Part shown: positions 28,592 to 37,282 of the stretch, piece after piece
Layout: every line of letters starts with the position of its first letter
Position numbering within the stretch: the first letter of the stretch is position 1
NCBI RefSeq assembly: GCF_039533965.1
Contig: NZ_BAAAUN010000001.1
Span: 2,764,950 to 2,828,949, forward strand
Reading direction: 5' to 3'
Source: Microbacterium luteolum
GTDB lineage: Bacteria > Actinomycetota > Actinomycetes > Actinomycetales > Microbacteriaceae
DNA: 64,000 nucleotides
The notes under the pieces: generated by a model
Database searches by the model: none
What the model was told of the DNA's origin: nothing
What the model saw: the letters and a program-made list of their open reading frames with translations, nothing else
Translations under genes and position numbers: made by a program

Positions 28592-28636
28592 CGCAGGGTG
28601 CCGGCGGCCGGGCTCTCCCTGCCCCGGCACCCTGCG
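28592..28636 (+). terminator. Stem-loop after the GH95 gene
   Basis: CGCAGGGTGCCGG (28592-28604) is the exact reverse complement of CCGGCACCCTGCG (28624-28636); loop 19 bases. It starts three bases after the GH95 stop. There is no T-run, as is common for actinobacterial terminators. It separates GH95 from the MFS gene. Confidence 0.75.
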
Positions 28637-28680
28637 TGTCCGCCACGCCGATCAGGAATACTCCCGGAGACTCGGGGCTT

Positions 28681-30123
28681 GTGCCTAGAGTGACTGCCTC
28701 CGTCGACCGCGCCTCCATCGGACTGCGGTCGGAGCGAGGCCCCATCCTCGGCGCGCTGATGCTCTCCACCGGACTCATCGCGATCGACGCCACGATCCTG
28801 GCGACCGCCGTGCCCAGCATCGTCCGGGAGCTCGGCAGCTACCAGCAGTTCCCATGGCTGTTCTCCGTCTACCTGCTGGCGCAGGCGGTGAGCGTGCCGA
28901 TCTACTCGCGCTTCGCCGACACGGTGGGGCGCAAGCCGATCATCCTGCTCGGCATCGCCCTGTTCCTGCTCGGCTCGATCCTCTGCGGGTTCGCGTGGAG
29001 CATGCCCGCCCTCATCGTGTTCCGCGTCATCCAGGGCCTCGGCGCCGGTGCCGTCGCGCCGATGTCGATGACGATCGTCGGCGACATCTACACGGTCGCC
29101 GAACGCGCCAAGGTGCAGGGCTACGTCGCGAGCGTCTGGGCGGTCTCGTCGGTCGTCGGGCCGGCACTCGGCGGCATCTTCGCGCAGCTCGACGCGTGGC
29201 GGTGGATCTTCTGGGTCAACATCCCGCTCTGTCTGATCGCCGGGTGGATGCTGCTGCGCACGTATCACGAGAAGAAGCAGACGCAGCGGCACCGCATCGA
29301 CTACGCCGGAGCCGTGCTTCTCACGATCGGGCTCACCGGCATCATCCTCGGCATGCTCGAGGGCGGCAACGCCTGGGCGTGGCTGTCGGTGCAGAGCGCC
29401 CTCTGCTTCGGCGTCGGCATCCTCGCGCTCGCGGCGTTCGTCTTCGTCGAACGACGGGTCGCGGAGCCGATCGTCGATCTGCGCCTGGCGCGGCGGCGGC
29501 TGATCCTCACGACCACCATCGTCTCGCTCGGCGTCGGCGCGCTGATGATCGGCGTGACGAGCTTCGCCCCGGCGTATCTCGAGGGATCCATCGGCATCGC
29601 TCCGCTGCTCTCCGGGCTCGCGGTCGCCGCGCTGACCCTCGGATGGCCGCTCTCGGCGGCGAACGCCGGGCGCCTGTACCTGAGGATCGGCTTCCGCCGC
29701 ACCACCCTCATCGGGATGAGCATCGCGACGATCGCCGCCATCGCCCTCGCCGCCGTCTCGCCGTGGCCGAACCCGTTCGTCATCGCGGGGGTCGCGTTCC
29801 TGTTCGGCTTCGGTCTGGGATGGAGCGCCGCTCCGACGCTGATCGCGGCGCAGGCCTCGGTCGGCTGGGGGGAGCGCGGCGCCGTGACCGGCATGAACGC
29901 GTTCGCCCGATCAGCGGGCAGCGCCGTCGGCGTCGCCGTCTTCGGGGCGATCTCGAACTCGGTGATCGCGCAGGGCGCGGGGCCGGGCGACCCCGACACG
30001 ATCATCGCGGCATCCTTCTGGGTCTTCGTCGCGGTCGCCGTGACCGCCGTGCTCACCCTGCTCGCCGCCGCCTTCATGCCGAAGGATGCGGTGGTCGAGC
30101 GGTCGGGCGAGGTCGACGGCTAG
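28681..30123 (+). CDS. MFS efflux transporter, DHA2 (EmrB/QacA) type
   Basis: 480 residues from the GTG at 28681; GTG 28690 is equally possible. Fourteen membrane helices and the DHA2 signatures are visible: motif D1-like LIAIDATILATAVPSIV in helix 1, motif A RFADTVGRKP after helix 2 and motif C GPALGGIFAQLDAWRWIFW in helix 5. It exports drugs or metabolites using the proton gradient. No regulator is adjacent. It converges on purB with a 152-base gap containing a palindromic element. Confidence 0.92.
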   Translation: MPRVTASVDRASIGLRSERGPILGALMLSTGLIAIDATILATAVPSIVRELGSYQQFPWLFSVYLLAQAVSVPIYSRFADTVGRKPIILLGIALFLLGSILCGFAWSMPALIVFRVIQGLGAGAVAPMSMTIVGDIYTVAERAKVQGYVASVWAVSSVVGPALGGIFAQLDAWRWIFWVNIPLCLIAGWMLLRTYHEKKQTQRHRIDYAGAVLLTIGLTGIILGMLEGGNAWAWLSVQSALCFGVGILALAAFVFVERRVAEPIVDLRLARRRLILTTTIVSLGVGALMIGVTSFAPAYLEGSIGIAPLLSGLAVAALTLGWPLSAANAGRLYLRIGFRRTTLIGMSIATIAAIALAAVSPWPNPFVIAGVAFLFGFGLGWSAAPTLIAAQASVGWGERGAVTGMNAFARSAGSAVGVAVFGAISNSVIAQGAGPGDPDTIIAASFWVFVAVAVTAVLTLLAAAFMPKDAVVERSGEVDG

Positions 30124-30140
30124 CTCGCGGCGAGGCTCTG

Positions 30141-30240
30141 CGTGCACAATTCAGCAAGAATGCACGCCGCGCGAGAGTGGCGGCCCGGAAAGACGCGGAA
30201 GCAGGCTCCCGCCGCCGAAGGATCTGCTGAGTTATGCACG
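30141..30240. repeat. MITE-like 100-bp element with imperfect terminal inverted repeats
   Basis: CGTGCACAATTCAGCA (30141-30156) and TGCTGAGTTATGCACG (30225-30240) are inverted 16-base arms with two mismatches. They enclose 68 bases including GGCGG and CCGCC inner arms. The element lies between convergent genes and carries no ORF. It may be a non-autonomous palindromic element or a bidirectional terminator. Confidence 0.5.
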
Positions 30241-30275
30241 CGCGACCGGGCGTAATCCCGCGTCGGCGCGAGGCG

Positions 30276-31658
30276 TCAGCGCGCCAACTGCTCCGCGATC
30301 CCCGTGTAGGTCGCCGGGGTGAGGGCGAGCAGGCGCTGCTTCGCGGCGTCGCCGATCTCGAGCCCCTCGACGAAGGTCGCCAGGTCGGCTCCGCCGACGC
30401 GGTGACCGCGGGTGAGCTCCTTGAGCAGGGCGTAGGGGTCGGTGATCGTCGAGCGGCCGGCGACGACCTCGGCGCGGATGACGGTCTGGATCGCCTCGGC
30501 GAGAACCTCCCAGTTCACGTCGAGGTCGGCCAGCAGGACGTCGCGCGACAGCGAGATCGCGTTCAGTCCTCGGCGCAGGTTGTCGAGGGCGAGCTGCGAG
30601 TGCCCGAAGGCCACGCCGATGTTGCGCTGCGTCGTCGAGTCGGTGAGGTCGCGCTGCAGGCGGCTGGTGACCAGCGTCTGGCCGAGCGACGCGAACAGGG
30701 CGCCCGAGATCTCGAGGTTCGCCTCGGCGTTCTCGAAGCGGATCGGGTTGATCTTGTGGGGCATCGTCGACGACCCGGTGGCGCCGGCCACCGGGATCTG
30801 CGCGAAGTACCCGAGCGAGATGTACGTCCAGATGTCGGTGGCGAGGTTGTGCAGGATGCCGCCGGCATGACGCACGCGGTCGTAGAGCTCGACCTGCCAG
30901 TCGTGCGACTCGATCTGCGTCGTGAGCACGTTGAAGCCGAGCCCCAGCCCCTCGATGTACTCGCGGGCGATCGTCGGCCAGTCGGCGTCGGGATCGGCGG
31001 CGAGATGCGCCGACCAGGTGCCGGTCGCACCCGAGAACTTCGCCAGGTAGTCGGAGGCGGCGATCTGCCCGCGCACGCGCTCGAGACGCCACGCGAAGAC
31101 GGCGATCTCCTTGCCCATGGTCGAGGGCGTCGCGGGCTGTCCGTGCGTGCGGGACAGCATCGGGGCGTCCGCGTGCTCGACGGCGAGCTCGCGGAGCTTG
31201 GCGATCACGGTGTCGAGGGCGGGCAGCCACACCTGCTCGACGGCGCGCTTCACCGTGAGAGCGTAGGAGGCCGAGTTGATGTCCTCACTCGTGCAGGCGA
31301 AGTGCGTGAGCTCGGCGATCGCATCGAGTCCGAGGGTCGAGAGCCGGTCGCGCACGAGGTACTCGATCGCCTTGACGTCGTGCTGCGTGACGGCTTCCTT
31401 CTCGGCGAGCCAGTCGATCTCGGCCTGACCGAAGTCGCGGTACAGCGCGCGCAGACGCTCCTTGTCGGCATCCGACAGCGGCGAGGTCTCGAACAGGGAA
31501 CGGTCGGTGAGGGCGATCAGCCACTCGACCTCGACCTCGACCCGTGCGCGGTTCAGCCCGGCCTCGGAGAGGAAGTCGGCGAGGCCGGTGACGGCACCGC
31601 GGTAGCGGCCGTCGAGAGGGCTCAGCGGCTGGGGCGGGAGCGAAGGCTGGAAAGTCAG
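30276..31658 (-). CDS. purB: Adenylosuccinate lyase, apparent CTG start
   Basis: 460 residues. Cleaves SAICAR and adenylosuccinate to release fumarate in purine synthesis. The signature SSTMPHKINPIRFENAEANL and active-site stretches TSEDINSASYA and SRTHGQPATPSTMGKEIAVF are intact. The bacterial PurB N-terminus PLSPLDGRY lies upstream of any ATG, GTG or TTG in frame. The only fitting start is CTG at 31658, six bases after a perfect AGGAGG, giving LTFQPSLPPQ; its last two bases begin the TGA of the upstream phosphatase gene (CTGA overlap). The first conventional start (GTG, 31355) would remove about 100 conserved residues. Confidence 0.93.
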   Translation of the reverse strand: MTFQPSLPPQPLSPLDGRYRGAVTGLADFLSEAGLNRARVEVEVEWLIALTDRSLFETSPLSDADKERLRALYRDFGQAEIDWLAEKEAVTQHDVKAIEYLVRDRLSTLGLDAIAELTHFACTSEDINSASYALTVKRAVEQVWLPALDTVIAKLRELAVEHADAPMLSRTHGQPATPSTMGKEIAVFAWRLERVRGQIAASDYLAKFSGATGTWSAHLAADPDADWPTIAREYIEGLGLGFNVLTTQIESHDWQVELYDRVRHAGGILHNLATDIWTYISLGYFAQIPVAGATGSSTMPHKINPIRFENAEANLEISGALFASLGQTLVTSRLQRDLTDSTTQRNIGVAFGHSQLALDNLRRGLNAISLSRDVLLADLDVNWEVLAEAIQTVIRAEVVAGRSTITDPYALLKELTRGHRVGGADLATFVEGLEIGDAAKQRLLALTPATYTGIAEQLAR

Positions 31659-32194
31659 GGGAGTCCTCCTGATGAGGCCCCGAAGGCTCGGGGCGTGCGG
31701 GGGAGGCGAAGAGCGGGTTCGAGCTGCTGGAACAGGCCCCGCGTCGCCGCCTCAATCATACCGAGCACCGAATCGAACATCTCCGCGCCGGCGTAGTACG
31801 GATCCGGGACGTCGTGCGTCGACGCATTCGGGTCGAAGGCGAGCAGGAGAGTGACCTTGCCCTCCTCGTCCTCGTCCCTGGCCCACTCGCGGAGGATGCG
31901 CTCGTGCGTGCGGTCGAGGGCGACGACGAGGTCGTTGTCCGCGAAGGATGCCGCGGTGAACTGCCGGGCACGATGCTGCGATCCGTCGTAGCCCCGCCGC
32001 GCGAGTGAGTCGATCGTGCGGTGATCCGCGCGCTCGCCGAGGTGCCAGTCGCCGGTGCCGGCGCTGCGCGAGACGACGCGCGGCCCGAATCCCTGCCGAT
32101 CGGCGAGGTCGCGGAACACGACCTCGGCCATGGGCGAGCGGCAGATGTTCCCCGTGCAGACGAAGATCACGCGAAAGGGATCCGGGGAAGTCAC
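31655..32194 (-). CDS. Low-molecular-weight protein-tyrosine phosphatase
   Basis: 179 residues from the GTG at 32194. The P-loop CX5R is at Cys13-Arg19 (VCTGNICRSP) and the general-acid Asp is in DVPDPYYAGA. It removes phosphate from tyrosine (or arginine) residues in the cytoplasm; actinobacterial members often regulate capsule or stress proteins. The usual length is about 155; the C-terminal 20 residues are an Arg/Pro-rich extension. Its stop overlaps the CTG start of purB. Confidence 0.9.
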   Translation of the reverse strand: MTSPDPFRVIFVCTGNICRSPMAEVVFRDLADRQGFGPRVVSRSAGTGDWHLGERADHRTIDSLARRGYDGSQHRARQFTAASFADNDLVVALDRTHERILREWARDEDEEGKVTLLLAFDPNASTHDVPDPYYAGAEMFDSVLGMIEAATRGLFQQLEPALRLPRTPRAFGASSGGLP

Positions 32195-32308
32195 CCGTCC
32201 ATTCTGCCTGGCGTCGGCTGTCCTGCACAGCGGTGGCCGCATCCCGGCTCTCCACCGCTGCGGCGAAAGCGGCTCCGGCGACAGGGGTGGATCACGGATG
32301 CTGGGCGC

Positions 32309-32572
32309 ATGCACTCCTTCACACACGCCGAGGCCGGCGTCTCCGAAGCCCTCTGGGCGCAGGTCTCCGCCCTCCAGGATGTCCGCTCCGCCATGACCGC
32401 CCTCGACACCGCAGGAGCGGCTCTGGTCGGTCTCGTCGACGACTCGGACTGGCGATCCGACGGCGTCAGGGCGCTGAACGAGCTCCTCCGACTTCTCACG
32501 GAGCGCACGGGGGAACAGCGGGGTGCGCTCGCCGTTCGGGAGTGGGAGCTCGAAAGGGCGGTGGCGCAGTGA
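32309..32572 (+). CDS. Small helical protein, possible WXG/LXG-type secretion partner
   Basis: 87 residues from the ATG at 32309. Predicted as two helices around a turn with a WRSDG segment (LVDDSDWRSDGVRALNELL), the pattern of WXG100-like ESX substrates or their helper proteins. It overlaps the next gene by four bases (GTGA). Small helical partners in front of larger N-helical hydrolases are common in actinobacteria. Assignment is by architecture only. Confidence 0.55.
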   Translation: MHSFTHAEAGVSEALWAQVSALQDVRSAMTALDTAGAALVGLVDDSDWRSDGVRALNELLRLLTERTGEQRGALAVREWELERAVAQ

Positions 32573-33867
32573 GCGGCGAACTGGAGATCGATCACGGTGG
32601 TGCGATCGCGGTCGACACGGAGCAGATGCGCGACGTCGGTGCGCGCGTGATGGCGCTGACCGAGCACTTCGATGACGCTCGCGCGGCGATCGAGCGCGCG
32701 TGTCACATCGCCGGTTCCTCCTCCCTCGCCGGCCAGGTCGACACCGCGGCCCTCTCGTCATGCGCCACGCGGATCGTCGAGCTGCGCACCGAGACGGAGG
32801 ACGCGGCGACCGGCACGCTGCTGATGGCCGACGCCTTCGAGGTGGTCGAACTGAGCGCAGAGGCGGAGGCGCTGGCTCACTCGGACGCCGCAGCCGCCGG
32901 CGCCCTCCTCGCGCGGAGAGATCGGCTGCTGGCCACCGACGATCGCATCGGCGTCCTGGCCGGCCGGCTGGAGCGGAGCGGCTGGAAGGAGGAGCGGTTC
33001 GAAGGGTTGGACACGCAGTGGGACATGGGCGGGCTGCTGCCGCCGCTGTGGCTCATCGGGGCGTTCGTCGGCACGACCGCCCGCCTCGGAACCGTCCTCC
33101 CCGGCATGACGCTGAAGGGCAGCGTCGAACCGGTGACCGTGACCCCCGTGCGGGCATCGACCCCGGCGGCTCCTCCGTCGACCCTGCGCGGTGCCTTCGA
33201 GAGGATGCCGAAGGATGCGAGCGCGCAGGTCGCCGTCGAGAAGCTCACGTTCGCAGACGGGTCGACGAAGTACATGGTCTACCTCAAGGGCACGCAGAAC
33301 TTCGTTCCGTGGGAAGCGGGCGGCGCCGAGCCCTGGGACATGAAGTCGAACGGTGAGCTCTACACCGGCGAGAAGTCGGCGTCGTACCAGGCGACGCTCG
33401 ATGCGCTGGAGGCGGCGGGGGCGCGTCCCGGTGACACGGTGGGCGTCGTCGCCCACTCCCAGTCGGGCATGATCGCGGTCCATCTCGGGATGGAGAGCGA
33501 GTACGACGTCGACTTCATCGCGACGGCGGGAAGCCCCACCGGCGGCACGTTCCGCGACGACCAGCTCGTGGTCCAGATCGCGCACACCGACGACGTCGTG
33601 TCGAGCCTGGCGGGCGAGGGTTCTCCCGGTGGCACCGGCTCGCCGGACAGCTTCACCGCGACGCGTCTCGCCGACCCGAACCCGGGGATCCAGGACCTCC
33701 TGCTCGCGCCGCACAGGTTCGAGCCGTATCTGGAGACCGCCAAGATGATCGACGAGTCGAACGATCCCCGTGCCGAGGCCCTCGACGAGTACTGGGTCGG
33801 TCTCGGCGAGGCCGTCTCCGTCGAGCGCACCGAGTACCACGGCGAACGCGAGGAGCCCCTTCGATGA
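32569..33867 (+). CDS. Alpha/beta-hydrolase with helical N-terminal ESX-like region
   Basis: 432 residues from the GTG at 32569. Residues 1-150 are predicted long helices (ARVMALTEHFDDARAAIERA, LMADAFEVVELSAEAEALAH), similar to WXG/LXG leader regions. A short hydrophobic stretch near 160 (LPPLWLIGAFVGT) follows. Residues 220-400 form a lipase-like alpha/beta-hydrolase with the nucleophile elbow VVAHSQSGMIAVHLG. No Sec or Tat signal is seen. It may be an enzyme exported by a type VII system or kept near the membrane. Substrate unknown. Confidence 0.65.
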   Translation: MSGELEIDHGGAIAVDTEQMRDVGARVMALTEHFDDARAAIERACHIAGSSSLAGQVDTAALSSCATRIVELRTETEDAATGTLLMADAFEVVELSAEAEALAHSDAAAAGALLARRDRLLATDDRIGVLAGRLERSGWKEERFEGLDTQWDMGGLLPPLWLIGAFVGTTARLGTVLPGMTLKGSVEPVTVTPVRASTPAAPPSTLRGAFERMPKDASAQVAVEKLTFADGSTKYMVYLKGTQNFVPWEAGGAEPWDMKSNGELYTGEKSASYQATLDALEAAGARPGDTVGVVAHSQSGMIAVHLGMESEYDVDFIATAGSPTGGTFRDDQLVVQIAHTDDVVSSLAGEGSPGGTGSPDSFTATRLADPNPGIQDLLLAPHRFEPYLETAKMIDESNDPRAEALDEYWVGLGEAVSVERTEYHGEREEPLR

Positions 33868-33888
33868 GCGCCCTCGGCGACAGGAGTC

Positions 33889-34296
33889 TCAGTCGCGGCG
33901 GCGCTGCTTCTTCGTCTGCGGGCGGAGGATGAAGCCGAAGATGCCGTTGATCACCGAGATGATGAGCGCGGCGAGCACGCCCCACCAGAAGTCGCCGACC
34001 GTCAGGCCCCAGCCGAACCCGCTCGTGATCCAGGCGGTGAGCCAGAGCAGGAAGCCGTTGATGATGAGCCCGATGAGGCCGAGCGTGAGGATGTAGAGCG
34101 GGAACGCGACGATCTTCACGACGGTGCCGATGATGGTGTTCACGATCGCGAAGATCGCGGCGACCGCGAGCAGCGTCAGCACGAGCTGGAGCGTCTCGCC
34201 GGGCGGGAACGCGGTGATCACGACCTGCAGGGCAGGGATCAGCGTGACGACCCAGAGGGCGAAGGCGTTGACGACGACGCGGATGATGAAGCGCAT
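33889..34296 (-). CDS. Four-TM 'phage holin family' (PF04020-type) membrane protein
   Basis: 135 residues with four membrane helices (about 5-25, 36-56, 62-85, 100-122) and the conserved ALWVVTLIPALQV and GLTVGDFWWGVLAALIISVI stretches. The family name comes from similarity to a 4-TM holin, but these are ordinary chromosomal genes in actinobacteria and there are no phage genes around it. Function unknown. Confidence 0.85.
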   Translation of the reverse strand: MRFIIRVVVNAFALWVVTLIPALQVVITAFPPGETLQLVLTLLAVAAIFAIVNTIIGTVVKIVAFPLYILTLGLIGLIINGFLLWLTAWITSGFGWGLTVGDFWWGVLAALIISVINGIFGFILRPQTKKQRRRD

Positions 34297-34343
34297 AGTG
34301 CGTCCAGTGTCGCACGCCCGCCCGCGCTTGTCAGGAAGTGGCG

Positions 34344-34709
34344 TCAGCGGATGTGCGCCGCGATGACCTCAGCGATCTCCTTCAACTCGAGCCTGCTCTG
34401 GGCGACGTCGAGGACGAAGTCGAAGGCTTCGTCGTTCGTGAACGTCACCTCATATCCGTTGAGCTCGATGAAGATGAAGGTGAGAAACAACGAGATTCTC
34501 TTGATCCCGTCGAAGAGGGCGTGATTCTGCGCCACGGAACTGATGAGCGCCGCAGCCTTCTCCTCGAATGTCGGGTACGCGTCGACGCCGAACATGCCAG
34601 CCGACGGCCGGGCAAGCGCAGAGAACAGAAGGCCCTCGTCCCGCACATGCAGGCCGAGCCTCTCGATCAGAGCGAGCGCCTGCTCCGGCTCGATGTACTC
34701 CGTCGCCAC
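34344..34709 (-). CDS. Doc/Fic-family toxin with altered active-site motif
   Basis: 121 residues. Matches the death-on-curing (Doc) group: TFEEKAAALISSVAQNHALF DGIKR layout, with the Fic-type core HALFDGIKR. In Doc the core is HxFx(D/N)(A/G)NKR; the Asn is Ile here and the Phe is shifted, so nucleotide or phosphate handling may be changed. Doc proteins phosphorylate EF-Tu. The gene follows its antitoxin by three bases. Confidence 0.8.
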   Translation of the reverse strand: MATEYIEPEQALALIERLGLHVRDEGLLFSALARPSAGMFGVDAYPTFEEKAAALISSVAQNHALFDGIKRISLFLTFIFIELNGYEVTFTNDEAFDFVLDVAQSRLELKEIAEVIAAHIR

Positions 34710-34712
34710 GGG

Positions 34713-34919
34713 TCAGGCGTCTTCGAGTCGCTTGAGCGTGTCCGCATACCGTTCCGCCACGCTCTTGGCGATCGAGAGCACGCGATCGGTCTTCGTCTCG
34801 CTGTTCGCGAATCGCGTCGCCGCTTCGATGATCACCGCGTGCTTTGACGTGTGCCGGGCGCGGGCGATCGCCTCGAGCTGGGCATCGAGTTCTTCCGGGA
34901 GCCGCACGGTCATAGCCAT
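34713..34919 (-). CDS. Ribbon-helix-helix antitoxin
   Basis: 68 residues. MAMTVRLPEELDAQLEAIAR is a typical Arc/MetJ-type ribbon-helix-helix N-terminus; the C-terminal helix (SIAKSVAERYADTLKRLE) probably covers the toxin. It precedes the Doc-like toxin by three bases. A TACCA-N3-TGGTA palindrome overlaps the start, suggesting autoregulation, and no ribosome site is evident. Confidence 0.85.
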   Translation of the reverse strand: MAMTVRLPEELDAQLEAIARARHTSKHAVIIEAATRFANSETKTDRVLSIAKSVAERYADTLKRLEDA

Positions 34920-34932
34920 ACCAGAATGGTAC
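34919..34932 (-). promoter_or_regulatory. Leaderless promoter/operator of the Doc module
   Basis: TACCA-GAA-TGGTA (34919-34931 on the plus strand) is a perfect 5-3-5 palindrome. Read on the minus strand, TACCAT (34932-34927) fits an actinobacterial -10 (TAnnnT), and the ATG follows after seven bases, which would make the message leaderless. Confidence 0.5.
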
Positions 34933-34981
34933 CACTCACTTCTCCCGTAGCCCGGGGACCCGAGACTTCTAGACTGGCGAT

Positions 34982-36049
34982 GTGACCGAGCCGATCCTGC
35001 CCCGCATCCGCCCCGCCATCGCCGCGCTCGCGCCGTATCGGCAGGGCAGGCAGGCGGGTCCCGACGCGTTCAAGCTGTCCAGCAACGAGAACCCCTTCGA
35101 TCCGCTGCCGTCGGTGCTCGAGGCACTGCAGCGCACGACGCCGATCAACCGCTACCCGGATGCGACCGCGGGTCGCCTGCGTGCGCGGCTCGGAGAGCGC
35201 TACGGCGTCGAGCCCGGCCAGGTGCATGTGGCCTCGGGCAGCGTCTCGATCCTGCACCAGGTGATCCTCGCGACGGCGTCGACGGGTGACGAGGTGATCT
35301 ACGCGTGGCGCTCCTTCGAGGCGTACCCGAGCCTCCCGCTCGTCGCCGGCGCGACCGGCGTGCAGGTGCCCCTGACGGCCGACTCCCGGCACGACCTCGA
35401 TGCGATGGCGGATGCCGTCACCGATCGCACGCGCGCCATCATCGTCTGCACGCCCAACAACCCGACCGGGCCGATCGTCACGAGCGCCGAGTTCGCCGCG
35501 TTCGTCGCACGGGTTCCGGCCGACATCCTCATCATCCTCGACGAGGCGTACGCCGAGTTCGTGACGGCGCCCGACGCGGTCGACGGTCTCGCCGAGCGCG
35601 TGTTCGAGCAGCATCCGAACGTCGTGGTGCTGCGCACCTTCTCGAAGGCGTACGGTCTGGCGGGACTCCGGGTCGGCTATGCGATCGGGCACGAGAAGGT
35701 GCTGGATGCCGCGCGCACCACCGGCATCCCGCTCTCGGTCACGTCCGCCGCGGAGAACGCCGCGATCGCGAGCCTCGACGCCGAGCCCGAGCTCCTCGAG
35801 CGGGTCGCCGTGATCGTCGAGCGCCGCACGCGCCTCGTGGAGGGCCTCCGTGCCCAGGGCTGGGATGTCCCGGATTCCCAGGCGAACTTCGTCTGGCTGC
35901 CGACGGGAGAGCGCACCGAGGAGGTGGCCGCGGCGTTCATCGAGAACGACCTCGTGGTCCGTCCGTTCCCCGGCGACGGCATCCGCATCTCCGCCGGCGA
36001 GGAGGACTCCATCGCCCGCGTCCTCGAGGTCGCGGCCGCCGCTCGCTGA
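34982..36049 (+). CDS. Aromatic/histidinol-phosphate aminotransferase (HisC-like)
   Basis: 355 residues from the GTG at 34982. A class I/II PLP aminotransferase: the PLP lysine is Lys222 in [16 protein letters not shown], with the NPTG loop ([10 protein letters not shown]), the DEAYAEF segment and the C-terminal GDGIRISAG carrying the substrate-carboxylate Arg. Actinobacteria often have a HisC paralog that works as phenylalanine aminotransferase; the isolated position, away from his genes, favours that. It converts 2-oxoacids and glutamate to amino acids. Confidence 0.88.
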   Translation: MTEPILPRIRPAIAALAPYRQGRQAGPDAFKLSSNENPFDPLPSVLEALQRTTPINRYPDATAGRLRARLGERYGVEPGQVHVASGSVSILHQVILATASTGDEVIYAWRSFEAYPSLPLVAGATGVQVPLTADSRHDLDAMADAVTDRTRAIIVCTPNNPTGPIVTSAEFAAFVARVPADILIILDEAYAEFVTAPDAVDGLAERVFEQHPNVVVLRTFSKAYGLAGLRVGYAIGHEKVLDAARTTGIPLSVTSAAENAAIASLDAEPELLERVAVIVERRTRLVEGLRAQGWDVPDSQANFVWLPTGERTEEVAAAFIENDLVVRPFPGDGIRISAGEEDSIARVLEVAAAAR

Positions 36050-36154
36050 GCCCGCGTCGCCCGCCGTTCCGCCCGATTCTCCGGTTTCCCGGGAGATACG
36101 AGGGGGCCCTAGGTATGCGTGACCGGGCATGCGGGCGCGGGTACCGTGAGGGAT

Positions 36155-37282
36155 GTGACCTCGTCAGAGACTGAACTCGTCCGCGTCCTGGATCAGGACG
36201 GCCGCTTCGCGCCCAGCCCTGCTGCCGAGCAGTATCTGCCGCTGATCGAGGCGATCAGCGATGCAGAGCTCGAGCAGTTCTACCGCGACATGGTGGTCAT
36301 CCGGGCCATCGACACCCAGGCGACCAACCTGCAACGGCAGGGGCAGCTCGCGCTGTGGCCGCCGAGCCGCGGTCAGGAGGCGGCGCAGGTCGGCTCTGGC
36401 CGGGCGGCGCGCGCTCAGGACACGATCTTCCCGTCCTACCGCGAGCACGCCGTCACCCGCATCCGCGGCGTCGACCCGGTCGACATCATCAAGCTGATGC
36501 GCGGCGTCTCGCACGGCGGCTGGGACCCGACGGATCCGAAGAACGGCAACACCCGCCTCTACACGCTGGTGCTCGGTTCGCAGGTGCTGCACGCGGCCGG
36601 ATACGCGATGGGGCTCTCGTTCGACGGCCGCAGCGGCATCGGCGACCCCGACCGCGACGAGGCGGTCGTCGTCTACTACGGCGACGGCGCCTCCAGTCAG
36701 GGCGACGTGCACGAGGCCATGGTCTTCGCTGCGAGCTACCAGGCCCCCGTGGTCTTCTTCCTGCAGAACAACCACTGGGCGATCTCGGTGCCCGTCACGA
36801 CGCAGTCGCGCGTGCCGCTCGTGCAGCGCAGCGCTGGTTACGGCATCCCGAGCATCCGGGTCGACGGCAACGACGTGCTCGCCAGCTACGCGGTCTCCCG
36901 TGTCGCGCTCGACGAGGCCCGCAGCGGCCAGGGTCCGCGGGCGATCGAGGCCGTCACGTATCGCCTCGGTGCCCACACCACGAGCGACGACCCGACGAAG
37001 TACCGGCACACCGACGAGGAGGACATCTGGGCGCTGCGCGACCCGATCGTCCGGATGCGCACGTTCCTCGAGGGGCGGGGTGCCGCGGCATCCTTCTTCG
37101 ACGACGTCGACGCGGAGGGGGCGGATGCCGCGGAGGACCTGCGTGCCCGCACCGTCGAGCTCGGACCGCCGCCGGTGAGCCGGATGTTCGACCACGTCTA
37201 CAGCGACCCGCATCCGCTGATCGAGGAGCAGAAGGCCTGGCAGGCGAAGTACGAGGCGTCGTTCGAGGGAGGACAGGCATGA
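36155..37282 (+). CDS. 2-oxoacid dehydrogenase E1 component, alpha subunit
   Basis: 375 residues from the GTG at 36155 (GTGAGGG upstream). The thiamine-diphosphate motif GDG...NN is present (YYGDGASSQGDVHEAMVFAA then LQNN), as is the phospho-loop segment YRLGAHTTSDDPTKYR. With the beta subunit it decarboxylates a 2-oxoacid, pyruvate or a branched-chain oxoacid, and transfers the acyl group to lipoyl-E2. It starts an operon with E1-beta and E2; the stop overlaps the next start by four bases. Confidence 0.93.
   Translation: MTSSETELVRVLDQDGRFAPSPAAEQYLPLIEAISDAELEQFYRDMVVIRAIDTQATNLQRQGQLALWPPSRGQEAAQVGSGRAARAQDTIFPSYREHAVTRIRGVDPVDIIKLMRGVSHGGWDPTDPKNGNTRLYTLVLGSQVLHAAGYAMGLSFDGRSGIGDPDRDEAVVVYYGDGASSQGDVHEAMVFAASYQAPVVFFLQNNHWAISVPVTTQSRVPLVQRSAGYGIPSIRVDGNDVLASYAVSRVALDEARSGQGPRAIEAVTYRLGAHTTSDDPTKYRHTDEEDIWALRDPIVRMRTFLEGRGAAASFFDDVDAEGADAAEDLRARTVELGPPPVSRMFDHVYSDPHPLIEEQKAWQAKYEASFEGGQA

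Noticed and set aside
30276..31355. Short purB beginning at the GTG at 31355
   Set aside because: It would remove about 100 residues including the conserved PLSPLDGRY start; the frame stays open to the CTG at 31658 with AGGAGG upstream.
33889..34296. A 'phage holin family' protein as sign of a prophage
   Set aside because: The family is widespread in actinobacterial chromosomes and no other phage gene (integrase, capsid, terminase) is near.
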